Part shown: one piece after another, positions 52,035 through 60,699 of the stretch
Layout of the letters: every line of letters starts with the position of its first letter
Numbering within the stretch: position 1 is the first letter of the stretch
Program-made: the position numbers and the translations under genes
The notes under the pieces: generated by a model
The model's database searches: none
The model's input: the letters and a program-made list of their open reading frames with translations, nothing else
Told to the model about the DNA's origin: nothing
Source of the DNA: JACVRW01 sp963746825
GTDB taxonomy: Bacteria; Actinomycetota; Thermoleophilia; Solirubrobacterales; Thermoleophilaceae
Assembly (NCBI GenBank): GCA_963746825.1
Contig: CAVVCU010000017.1
Span: 6,889-70,888, forward strand
Direction of reading: 5' to 3'
DNA: 64,000 nucleotides

Positions 52035-53841
52035 GTGGTCGCCTCTGAACACGCCGCACCGATCAGGAAGATTGCCGCCGCGGCTGTTGCCGGGCTGGTG
52101 CTGTGCTGCCTCTCCGTCCTGGTCACACTGTCGGGTGTCGACTCAGGGCCGGCCGTAGCGCAGGCGGCAGGCCGCGCCCTCATGGTCGCCGCCCCGGTGG
52201 CCGTCGGCTGCTACGCGTGGTACCGCCGACCGCAAGAGCGCTTCGGCGTCCTCCTGGTGGCGGCCGGCTACGGCTGGTTTCTCACAACGCTGGCGGAGTC
52301 CGACGTCGCACTTCTCTACAGCGTGGGCCGGATCGCCGGCTGGTTGGTCGAGCTCCAGCTCGTCTACCTGACCCTGTCATTCCCGACGGGTCGGCTATCG
52401 GGGCGAATCGACCGCGCTCTGGTCGGGACCGCTGCGGCGACGGTGGTGCTGCTCTACCTCCCGAGTGCGCTCCTGGCCGATCGCTTCCCGCTGCCGGCGC
52501 CGTACACCAGCTGCGTCAGTGACTGTCCGCCGAACGCCTTCTTCGTGCTCGACGCCGAGCCGGGATTCGTCGACTCGGCACTGCGCCCGTTTCGTGAGCT
52601 GCTGACGATCGTCCTGTTCCTGGCCGTGACCGCCCGGCTGGCTGTCAGAGTACGCCACGCCACCCACGCCATGCGCCGGACGCTCAGCCCCGTTCTGGCG
52701 GTGGCGGTCGCCCGCGCGTTGCTGATGGCCCTCGCCCTCGCCGCTCGCAGGGTCGACGCTTCGGCTACCGCGACCGACGCGCTGGTCTGGGCGATCGCGC
52801 TGGCCCTGCCGCTCCTGGCGGCGGGCTTCTACATCGGGCTGCTGCGCTGGCGGCTGTTCGTCGCCAGCGCGCTCGAGAAGCTGACCGGCCGGCTCCGCGC
52901 CGACCTCGACGCGACCGCGCTTCGCGACGCCCTGGCGGACGCGCTCGACGATCGGTCGCTGGAGCTCGCCTATCGAGTGCACGCGGACGGCGGAAGCTGG
53001 GTCGATGCCGAGGGGCGGCCGGTGGCGCTTCCGCTCCCGGGATCGGGCCGCTGCGTTACGGAGGTGGGAGAGGCCGGCCGGCCGATCGCCGCCATCGTTC
53101 ACGACGAGGCGCTGCTCGATCAGGGAGATCTCGTGGAAGCCGCCGTGTCGTGCGCCCGAATCGCGCTCGAGAACCAGCGGCTGGGTGCCGAGGTCGAATC
53201 CTCGCTGAGGGACGTGCGCGAATCGCGCGCTCGCATCCTCGCCGGTGCGGACGAGGAGCGGCGACGGATCGAACGCGATCTCCACGACGGGGCCCAGCAG
53301 CGGCTGGTGGCGCTGCGCATAAAGCTCGAGCTCACCGAGGAGCTTCTGAGGGTGGACCCGACGGCCGGTCTCGAGAAGCTGCACAGCCTCGGCGGGGACG
53401 TGGAGGACACGATCGACGAGATTCGCTCCCTCGCCCGCGGGGTCTACCCTCCACTGCTCGCCGACCAGGGGTTGTCGGAGGCGCTGCGCGCCGCGGCCCT
53501 GCGCTCGCCGGTGGCGGCCACCGTGGTGGCCAACGGCATCGGACGCTACTCGCAGGACATCGAAAGCGCCGTCTACTTCTGCTGCCTGGAGGCGCTGCAG
53601 AACGCGGCCAAGCACGCACAGGGCGCCACGAAGATCGCCATATCCCTCGACGACCGCGACGCTCTCCGCTTCGAGGTGTCCGACAACGGAGCCGGCTTCG
53701 ACGCCGGAGACGGCATCCGCGGGGTCGGGCCTCACGAACATGCACGACCGCCTGGCAGCCGTGGGCGGGGAGCTGTCGATCGCCCGCCGTAACGGCCGCG
53801 GGGCCCGCATCCGCGGCTCGGTGCCGCTCACGCCGGCCTAG
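52035..53841 (+). CDS. Membrane sensor histidine kinase (HisKA_3), frameshifted near its end
   Basis: Start GTG at 52035 with GGAGG nine bases upstream. Seven or eight hydrophobic helices (about 12-275), a GAF-like section, then DHp helix with ERDLHDGAQQRLVAL and a HATPase_c domain (NAAKHA, DNGAGF). At GGGG 53721-53724 one extra base breaks the last block; skipping it restores SGLTNMHDRLAAVGGEL and a stop at 53841 (about 601 aa). Literal translation ends at 53792 without the final G2 box, so the lesion would cripple ATP binding. Same architecture as the kinase at 3422-5074. No response regulator adjoins. Confidence 0.8.
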
Positions 53842-53844
53842 CGA

Positions 53845-53861
53845 TCACCCGCTCGGGGTGA
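53845..53861. promoter_or_regulatory. Dyad TCACCC-N5-GGGTGA upstream of sulfatase (site A)
   Basis: Six-base arms and a 5-base centre, in the 57-base gap between the sensor kinase and sulfatase genes. It is the first of three similar dyads in this part of the window (others at 57782-57800 and 60665-60685), all at gene starts. Confidence 0.5.
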
Positions 53862-53898
53862 CGCCCGCTCACCCGGCCAAGCCGGAAGCTGGCGCCCC

Positions 53899-56281
53899 AT
53901 GCCCGATCCGACGCCTGACCCTCAGTTGGTCGAATACGAGCCCGGCGCCGCCTTCCCCGGCACCGTGGGGCGAACGGTGGAGGAATCCACTCCGGCCTGG
54001 CCGGCTCCCCGCCGGGCGAGGGAGGGCGCTCCGAACGTCCTCTTCTTCGTGCTCGACGACGTGGGCTACGGGCAGCTCAGCAGCTTCGGCGGACTGGTGG
54101 ACACCCCGAACATCGACCGCGTCGCCGACTCGGGGTTGCGCTACGCGAACATGCACACCACCGCCCTATGCTCGCCGACGCGCTCCTGCATCCTCACGGG
54201 GCGAAACCACCACTCGAGCGGCGTGGCCTGCATCATGGAGCTGGCCACCGGCTATCCGGGCTATGACGGCCGCATGCCGTTCGAGAACGGAATGCTGCCG
54301 GAGATGCTGCTCGAGCACGGATACAACACGTTCTGCGCGGGGAAGTGGCACCTCTCGCCCTCGGAGGAGAACACCGCCGCGGGCCCCTTCCATCGCTGGC
54401 CGCTGGGTCGCGGGTTCGAGCGTTTCTACGGCTTCCTGGGCGGCGAGACCAACCAGTGGTACCCCGATCTCACCCAGGACAACGCCTCGATTCGCCAGCC
54501 GCGTACCCCGGAGGACGGCTATCACCTGAGCGAGGACCTGGCCGACCAGTCGATCAAGCTCGTGCTGGACGCGCACGTGAACGCGCCGGAGAAGCCGTTC
54601 TTCCTCTACTACTCGACCGGTTGCGCGCACGCCCCGCACCACGTCCCCAAGGAGTGGGCCGACCGCTACAGCGGCGCGTTCGACACGGGCTGGGATGCCT
54701 ACCGCGAGACCGTGTTCGAGCGCCAGAAGGAGCTCGGCCTCTTCCCCGCGGACGCGGAGCTGTCCCCGCGCGACCCCGACGTGCCGGAATGGGAATCGCT
54801 CTCCGCCGACGAGCGGAGGCTGTACGCCCGGATGATGGAGGTCTACGCCGGGTTCCTATCCCACGCCGACCATCACTTCGGCCGCATTCTCGACACGCTC
54901 GAGCAGATCGGCGAGCTCGACAACACGCTGATCATGATCATCTCCGACAACGGCGCGTCGGCCGAGGGCGGCCCCACCGGCTCCTTCAACGAGATGCTCT
55001 TCTTCAACCAGGTTGCGGAGAGCTTCGATGACAACCTCGCGAAGATCGACGAGCTCGGGGGCACGAAGGCCTACAACCACTACCCATGGGGGTGGACCTG
55101 GGCGGGCAACACCCCGTTCCGGCGCTGGAAGCGCGAGACCTACCGCGGCGGCGCGACCGATCCCTTCGTGGTCTCGTGGCCGGCGAAGATCGCGGCCCGG
55201 GGCGAGGTGCGCACGCAGTACGCCCACGCGATCGACATGGTGCCGACGGTGCTCGACGCCCTCGGCGTCGAGCCCCCCGAGACGGTCCGCGGCGTTACGC
55301 AGGCACCGCTCGAGGGCGTGAGCTTCGCGAACAGCTTCAACGACGCCGAAGCCTCGACTCGGCATGACACCCAGTACTTCGAGATGTTTGGGCACCGCTC
55401 GATCTACCACGACGGCTGGCGGGCGGTCTGCCCATGGCCGGGTCCCAACTTCGTCGAGGCGGCGCAGGCCGGCCGCACGCTGGGCCAGCCGATCACGCCC
55501 GAGGTGCTCGACCAGCTCGACCGCGATGGCTGGGAGCTATACGAGATGGCGTCGGACCCGACCGAGTCGACGAACGTGGCGGGCGAGCACCCAGAGCGGC
55601 TCCGCGAGCTGATCTCGCTTTGGTGGGACGAGGCCGACAAGTACAAGGTGCTGCCCGTCGACGGTTCGATGCAGGCGCGCCTGAGCGTGGTGCGCCCGCA
55701 GACCTCGCGGCCGCGCACGCGCTTCGTCTACTACCCGAACGGCTCCGTTGTTCCCTTCTTCGCGGCGCCTCCAATCCTCAACCGCCCGTACAGCATCGAG
55801 GCCGACGTGGAGATCCCGGCCGGCGGCGCCGAGGGCGTCCTGGTCGCCCAGGGTGGCGATGCGGGCGGCTTCGCCTTCTACCTGGAAGGCGGGCGCCTGC
55901 GCTACGCGTACAACTACCTGGGCCGCGACCGGTTCGACCTCGAGTCCACCGACACGCTCTCCGAGGGGCGACACGCGCTGCGCTTCGAGTTCGAGCCGAC
56001 CGGCGAGCCCGATATCGCCAACGGAAAGGGCGTGCCGGGGCGAGGCCAGCTCTACGTGGACGGCACGCTCGTGGCAAACGGCGAGTTCCCGCACACGGTT
56101 CCCCTCATGTTCGAGCTGGAGGGGCTCAGCTGCGGCTATGACTTCGGCTCGCCGGCCGGCGACGGGCTACGAGCCGCCGTTCCGGTTCACCGGCACCCTT
56201 CACCAGGTGGCCTTCGACGTAGCCGGCGAGCTGATCACCGATGACGACGCCGCGGTCGCGAGGCTGATGGCCCAGCAGTAA
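53899..56281 (+). CDS. Arylsulfatase-type sulfatase, frameshifted near its end
   Basis: About 794 aa when one extra base at GGG 56164-56166 is skipped; the restored end YEPPFRFTGTLHQVAFDV is plainly the normal sulfatase C-terminus. Literal translation ends at 56244 with a wrong 24-residue tail. Metal site LFFVLDDVGYG, the formylglycine motif C91-S-P-T-R (TTALCSPTRSCILTGR), KWHL and HAPHHVPKEW are present. No signal peptide is visible. It would hydrolyse sulfate esters; the long C-terminal beta domain fits the choline-sulfatase-unrelated arylsulfatase A-like class (COG3119). Confidence 0.83.
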
Positions 56282-56297
56282 CCCGCTCGGTCACGGC

Positions 56298-57078
56298 ACC
56301 GGAGCCACAGGGAAGGCCGGGGGCGCCGACAAGGCCCAGGAACTCGCCGACCTTGGCGTCCCGTCCGCCGCGGGAGCTTCGATGACCCGTCGAGCCTGGC
56401 CCATAGCCTCGAAGGCACCCGGCGGGTGCTGGTCGTGTCGTCAACAGCATTGGCCCGACCCGGGTGGCAATGCACCGCACGGCGATCGAGGCCGCCCGGG
56501 ACGCGGGCGCCGAGCGTGTCTTCTACACGAGCCACGCCGGAGCCGCGGCGGAGTCGCCGTTCCCGCCGATGGCCGACCACTACGCCACCGAGGAGATCCT
56601 GCGCTCGGCCGGCGTCCCCGGCACTGCGCTGCGCAACGGCTTCTACGCCGAGACGGCGGTCATGTTCCTCGGCAACGCGGCCGAGACCGGCGAGCTGGCC
56701 GCGCCCGAAGACGGGCCCATCGACTGGACGACCCACGCCGACCTGGCCGAGGCAATGGCGGCCGCGCTCACCGACGACGACCTCGCCGAACCGATCCTGA
56801 CCCTCACGGGCGCCGAGGCCGTGGACCTCTCGGGAATCGCCGCCCTCGCCTCCGACCTCACCGGCCGCCCCATCCGCCGCGTCGTGGTCCCCGACCACGA
56901 GTACCGCGACCAGATGGTCGAACGCGGCCTGTCGCCGGAGCGGGCGAGCATGCTCCTCGGGATCTTCCAGGCCAGCCGGCGAGGCGGCTTCACCGCCGTC
57001 TCACCAACCCTCGAGCACCTGATCGGCCGCCCGCCCACCCCGATGCGCGACTACATCGGCGCGGCGCTGCGCGCTTAG
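56298..57078 (+). pseudogene. Degenerate NmrA-like NAD(P)-binding gene
   Basis: Pieces of one SDR-type protein lie in three phases. TGATGKAGG (glycine motif) with ADKAQELADLGV is in one; VRRGSFDDPSSLAHSLEGTRRVLVVS (56363-56440) in a second; VNSIGPTRVAMHRTAIEAARDAGAERVF and the rest to 57078 in a third. About 20-25 residues between the glycine motif and ADKAQ are absent, and no start codon is found, so this is a true relic. The intact 3' part from the ATG at 56464 (204 codons) could still be translated but lacks the cofactor site. It resembles the frameshifted gene at 41625-42486 in family. Confidence 0.75.
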
Positions 57079-57497
57079 TCCCGCACCACGCCGGGCCGTG
57101 TCAGGGCCCAGATCACCCAGACGTCGAGCGCGATCACGAGGATCGCCCAGAACGGGTAGTACGGGATGAAGAAGAAGTTCGCGACGGCGCTGAGACCGGC
57201 GAGCATGATCGCCGTCACGGCGGCCCAGGTGCGGCGCGCGAACAGAGAGAAGCCGACGCTCACCACCAGGATGCCGATGAGCAGGTGGATCCAGCCCCAG
57301 AGGCTCGTGTCGAAATCGAACGTGTAGTTCTGGGTGATGACGTAGAACTCGTCGTCGATGATCGCCACGAGGCCGGCGATCACCTGGAAGAAACCGATGA
57401 TGATCATCACGGTCGCGGCGAATACGACGCCGCCGGCGGCCCAGCCCGATACCCCGTCCGGGTCAGACCGGCTCTCGTATCTCGGTTCTGTGGACAT
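57075..57497 (-). CDS. DUF7144 family membrane protein
   Basis: 140 aa with four helices. The blocks GWAAGGVVFAATVMIIIGFFQVIAGLVAI, LWGWIHLLIGILVV, TWAAVTAIMLAGLSAVANF and YYPFWAILVIALDVWVIWALT are the standard pattern of this actinobacterial family. Function unknown. A very good ribosome site (AAAAGGAG) precedes the ATG. It lies next to stress-associated genes. Its 3' end overlaps the relic gene by four bases. Confidence 0.88.
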   Translation of the reverse strand: MSTEPRYESRSDPDGVSGWAAGGVVFAATVMIIIGFFQVIAGLVAIIDDEFYVITQNYTFDFDTSLWGWIHLLIGILVVSVGFSLFARRTWAAVTAIMLAGLSAVANFFFIPYYPFWAILVIALDVWVIWALTRPGVVRD

Positions 57498-57537
57498 TGT
57501 TTGTACTCCTTTTCGCGCGTTGATCTTGCTTGTCTGA

Positions 57538-57747
57538 CTAGCGGCCCAACCTGCGTACCTCGATCAGCTCGAGGCCCAGCGATTGGATGCGGTCGAGCAG
57601 GCCGTACAGCTCCGACTGGTCGCTCAGGTCACCGCGCATGACGGTCTCCGCCGGCCTCACCGAGGCGGTGAAGTCCTCGAAGCTCTCGCTGAGCGTGTCG
57701 CTCAGCCTGCCCTTGATGCGGATCTCGTAGCCGGTGGAGGCCACCAC
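57538..57747 (-). CDS. Small soluble protein, unknown function
   Basis: 69 aa from a GTG. Pattern: TGYEIRIKGRLSDTLSESFEDF, then VRPAETVMRGDLSDQSELYGLLDRIQSLGLELIEVRRL, suggesting two beta strands flanking helices (a small alpha/beta sandwich). I have the impression that similar small proteins occur near other actinobacterial stress genes, but no family name is assured. Its upstream region carries the second dyad set (57770-57800), shared with the divergent antiporter. Confidence 0.65.
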   Translation of the reverse strand: MVASTGYEIRIKGRLSDTLSESFEDFTASVRPAETVMRGDLSDQSELYGLLDRIQSLGLELIEVRRLGR

Positions 57748-57769
57748 GACTCAAGGCTGGCTGCTGGGT

Positions 57770-57800
57770 GGGTGACCCGGAATCACCCATCGGGGGTGAT
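57770..57800. promoter_or_regulatory. Dyad ATCACCC-N5-GGGTGAT with a third half-site (site B)
   Basis: A 7-base-arm dyad at 57782-57800 plus a further GGGTGA at 57770-57775 gives three half-sites, two in direct orientation 24 bases apart. It lies 22-66 bases from the divergent starts of a small protein and an antiporter, so it could regulate both. Confidence 0.6.
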
Positions 57801-57835
57801 GTAAGGGCATTCGTGGTCGGCCATGGTGAGCCCCG

Positions 57836-59113
57836 ATGGAGTGGTCGCTTGCCATCGTGGCCCTGACGCTGCTCGGCGTGGCCGCGGTATCGGGACGACT
57901 GGCGGGGACGCCGGTCACCCCGGCCATCGTGGTCGTGGCGGTCGGGTTGCTGGTGGGACCCGAGGTGCTGGACGAGGTCGATCTCGAGGAGTCCAGCGGG
58001 ACGGTAAGAGCGCTGGCGGAGGGCACCCTGGCGCTGGTCCTGTTCTGCGACGCCTCCCGCATCCACCTGCGGATGCTCCGCCGCGAGGTCGGCGTTCCGT
58101 TGCGGCTCCTGGGGATCGGGCTGCCCCTGACAATCGCGCTCGGAGCCGCCGGGGCGGCCCTCGTGTTCGACCAGCTGAGCGTCGAGGAGGCCGTGATCCT
58201 GGCGATCGTGCTGGCGCCCACCGACGCCGCGCTGGGGCAGGCGGTCGTGACCGAGCCGCGCGTGCCCGGCCGGATCCGGCAGGGCCTGAATGTCGAGAGT
58301 GGGCTCAACGACGGGATCTGCGTGCCGCTGTTGTTCGCGGCGGTGGCGGTGGCCGATGTGGAATCAGAGATCGCGAGCGGCCGCAACGCCGCGACGCTCC
58401 TGCTGGAGGAGATCGGCTTCGGCATCGTCGGGGGAGTGGCCGCCGGGCTGCTGGTCGCGGCGATCATCGTCCAGGCGGGCCGCCGCGACCTGATCGCGGG
58501 CGCGTGGCGGCAGGTGATACCGGCGGCCGGGGCGGCGCTCGCCTACGGGACCGCGGCCGCGCTCGGCGGATCGGGGTTCATCGCCGCGTTCGTGGCGGGC
58601 TTGACCTTCCGGCTGGCGCTCCGGCGCGACCCCGAGAAGCTCAATGAGCTCAGCGAGCAGGTCGGCAACGTGCTCAACGGCATCACCTTCCTGCTCTTCG
58701 GAGCCGTCCTGCTCGGGCCCGCGTTGGGAGAGCTGAGCTGGGGGCTCGCCCTGTACGCGGTCCTCAGCCTCACCGTGATTCGCATGCTCCCGGTCGCGGT
58801 CGCGATGTTGCGGTCGCACGCTCGGGTGCCGACGCTCGCCTTCCTCGGCTGGTTCGGGCCTCGTGGCCTCGCGTCGATCGTGTTCGCAGTGATCGTGATC
58901 GAGGAGTCGAACCTCCCGCACGAGAACCTGCTCGTGACCGCGATCTACCTGACGGTGGGGCTGTCGGTCCTCGCCCACGGTCTCAGCGCGGCGCCCCTCG
59001 CCGGCCGGTACGCCCGCTGGTTCGAGCAGCACCCGCACGACGCGGCTCCGCCGATGGAGAGCGCCACGACCGATGAGACTCGAGCCCGCGGGCCGGCGAC
59101 GTTCACCACTTGA
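57836..59113 (+). CDS. CPA1 family cation/proton antiporter
   Basis: 425 aa with about 12 helices. The conserved Asp pair region is seen as ILAIVLAPTDAALGQAVV (Asp about 130), followed by GLNVESGLNDGICVPLLF (acidic residues of the ion site) and a GPRGLASIVFAVIVIE helix near the end. Na+/H+ exchange is the usual role (NhaP-like); K+ or another cation is possible. The C-terminus is short and lacks a regulatory domain. Downstream is the small amphi-Trp gene on the opposite strand, overlapping by 11 bases. Confidence 0.9.
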   Translation: MEWSLAIVALTLLGVAAVSGRLAGTPVTPAIVVVAVGLLVGPEVLDEVDLEESSGTVRALAEGTLALVLFCDASRIHLRMLRREVGVPLRLLGIGLPLTIALGAAGAALVFDQLSVEEAVILAIVLAPTDAALGQAVVTEPRVPGRIRQGLNVESGLNDGICVPLLFAAVAVADVESEIASGRNAATLLLEEIGFGIVGGVAAGLLVAAIIVQAGRRDLIAGAWRQVIPAAGAALAYGTAAALGGSGFIAAFVAGLTFRLALRRDPEKLNELSEQVGNVLNGITFLLFGAVLLGPALGELSWGLALYAVLSLTVIRMLPVAVAMLRSHARVPTLAFLGWFGPRGLASIVFAVIVIEESNLPHENLLVTAIYLTVGLSVLAHGLSAAPLAGRYARWFEQHPHDAAPPMESATTDETRARGPATFTT

Positions 59114-59321
59114 GCTCGATCTCGAGCTCCCTCTCGTCGTCGTCGATCTCGATCTCCAACTTGAAGTCCACCTCGTCGGGCACGTGCACCTTGAAGTGCA
59201 TTCCCCCGCGGTCGAACTCGACGTCGTTGTGCCGGGCGAGCGCGTCGGCGAGGGAGCGCAGCCGGGCGGCGGCCTCCTCGCGGGTCAGGCGTTCCTTCTG
59301 GGTGATCTCCATCAGGTCCAT
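59103..59321 (-). CDS. Amphi-Trp domain protein
   Basis: 72 aa. A basic N-terminal helix (KERLTREEAAARLRSLADALA) followed by alternating charged and hydrophobic strands (VEFDRGGMHFKVHVPDEVDFKLEIEID) and the end ELEIELKW with the terminal Trp, the hallmark of the amphi-Trp domain. Function unknown; found in archaea and actinobacteria. Start ATG immediately after the lipid kinase stop (TGAATG), with the ribosome site AAGGAGG inside the kinase 3' end, so the two are coupled. Confidence 0.87.
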   Translation of the reverse strand: MDLMEITQKERLTREEAAARLRSLADALARHNDVEFDRGGMHFKVHVPDEVDFKLEIEIDDDERELEIELKW

Positions 59322-60632
59322 TCAGGCCCTCCTTGTTGTTGTTGACGGTGCAGGTTTGCGGTCGCGGCCGCCGGCGATTCGCGCCAGCTCGAGCACGCCC
59401 GCCCACGCTCCTTCGGGGATGGCGGCCGAGGGCGAGGCGCCGGGGTGCCGGCGCGCGATACGCACGCGCAGGACTCCGGGCCGGATGCGAAACCGAAGGG
59501 GTGGTTCGAGCATGAGCGCCTCGCCGTCGATGCCGGCGGGGACAGGCAGATCGGCGTCGACCTCGAACTCCGGTGCCGACCACTGGCGCCACGGCCGCTG
59601 TCCTGTCCGGTCGCGCTCGCCGCTCGGTGACCCCGCGCCGAAGACCGTGATCCCGAGCAACCCGTCGTCGATGCGTGGCCGCGTGCCCGAGCCGACGCCG
59701 CGGCCCAGCCGGTAGTGATTGTTGGACACGAGCACGGCCGCGCCGGCGTGGTCCGCCTGCCCACCCGTGCCGGTCCAGCGCAGGTCGAGCTCCCTGCGAC
59801 CCGGGCCTATGACGTCGGGTACGGTGTCGAGCAGCGTGCGCAGCTTCGCGTCGCGATAGCCCTCGCGCTGGACGGCCTGCGCGTAGAGCCCCAGCGACAC
59901 GTTGTTCACGAACACGCGCCCGTTGACCTCGGCCAGGTCCACGGTGCGCTCTCCGCCGTCGACGAACGCGTCGAGGGCTCCGACCACGTCGTCGCGATCC
60001 ACGCCCAGGTCGAGCGCGAAGTGGTTGCGCGTACCGGCCGGCACGCACGCGTACGCCAGCCCGCGCTCGGCCGCGAAGGCCGCGACGACGGCCTGCGACC
60101 CGTCCCCGCCGGCCATGGCGAGCGCGTCGGCCCCGCCCTCCAGGGCTCCGCGAACCAGCACCTCGAGGTCGTCGCCGGGTTTCAGCTCGATGGGCTCGAT
60201 CCCCCGCGAACGCGCTTCGGCGGCAAGCGAGAAGCGCTCGGCCTTCCCGCCGCCCGAGCGCGGGTTGAAGAAGAGCACGGGCGCGCGGGGCGCGGGGGCG
60301 CCGGGCAGATCGACGTGGATTGCGACGGCGGTGCGCGCCGCGGCCAGGGCCACCAGAAGCCCCACCACGGCCAGCAGCTGGAGGAGCAGCGACCCTCCCG
60401 TGACGAGCAGGACCACCGCACCGGCGAGCGCCACGCCGGCCACCGCCAGTCCTGCCGCGCGGGCGGCACCGCGGCGCAGCACCCCGTACCACGCCGTAGC
60501 CCCGGCGAGCAACACACAGGCGAGCAGGACCAGGCCACGCGGGAACTCGCTCACGGCCACCGCGACCGCAAGGGCAACGGAGGCCGCCCCCACCACCAAC
60601 GCGACAAGAGCTGCCACCCGACGCGTTCTCAC
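59322..60632 (-). CDS. Membrane-anchored diacylglycerol kinase-family lipid kinase (second copy)
   Basis: 436 aa from the GTG at 60632, which has an AGGA ribosome site; longer frames reach 60761 but only add coding-unlikely sequence. Three to four helices (about 5-100) precede the catalytic domain with FFNPRSGGGKAE, MAGGDGSQAV, CVPAGTRNHFALDLG and IDGEALMLE. Same fused design as the gene at 37360-38658, from which it differs throughout. Coupled to the amphi-Trp gene downstream and divergent from DUF2252 across a dyad. Confidence 0.85.
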   Translation of the reverse strand: MRTRRVAALVALVVGAASVALAVAVAVSEFPRGLVLLACVLLAGATAWYGVLRRGAARAAGLAVAGVALAGAVVLLVTGGSLLLQLLAVVGLLVALAAARTAVAIHVDLPGAPAPRAPVLFFNPRSGGGKAERFSLAAEARSRGIEPIELKPGDDLEVLVRGALEGGADALAMAGGDGSQAVVAAFAAERGLAYACVPAGTRNHFALDLGVDRDDVVGALDAFVDGGERTVDLAEVNGRVFVNNVSLGLYAQAVQREGYRDAKLRTLLDTVPDVIGPGRRELDLRWTGTGGQADHAGAAVLVSNNHYRLGRGVGSGTRPRIDDGLLGITVFGAGSPSGERDRTGQRPWRQWSAPEFEVDADLPVPAGIDGEALMLEPPLRFRIRPGVLRVRIARRHPGASPSAAIPEGAWAGVLELARIAGGRDRKPAPSTTTRRA

Positions 60633-60664
60633 AGGCCCATCCTGCGTCGCCGTGAGAGAGGGCG

Positions 60665-60685
60665 CATCGCCCGGATGGGGTGATG
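60665..60685. promoter_or_regulatory. Near-perfect dyad CATCGCCC-N5-GGGTGATG (site C)
   Basis: Eight-base arms with one mismatch and a 5-base centre, in the 67-base gap between the divergent starts of the second lipid kinase and the DUF2252 gene. It is the third copy of the ATCACCC/GGGTGAT type in this part of the window. Confidence 0.5.
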
Positions 60686-60699
60686 ACGTTTCGGACCGG

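Noticed and set aside
49587..53792. A 1401-codon open frame on the plus strand over the MalT-like gene
   Set aside because: Its first 816 codons are antisense to a gene with clear ATPase and HTH motifs; only from 52035 on is there real protein (the sensor kinase).
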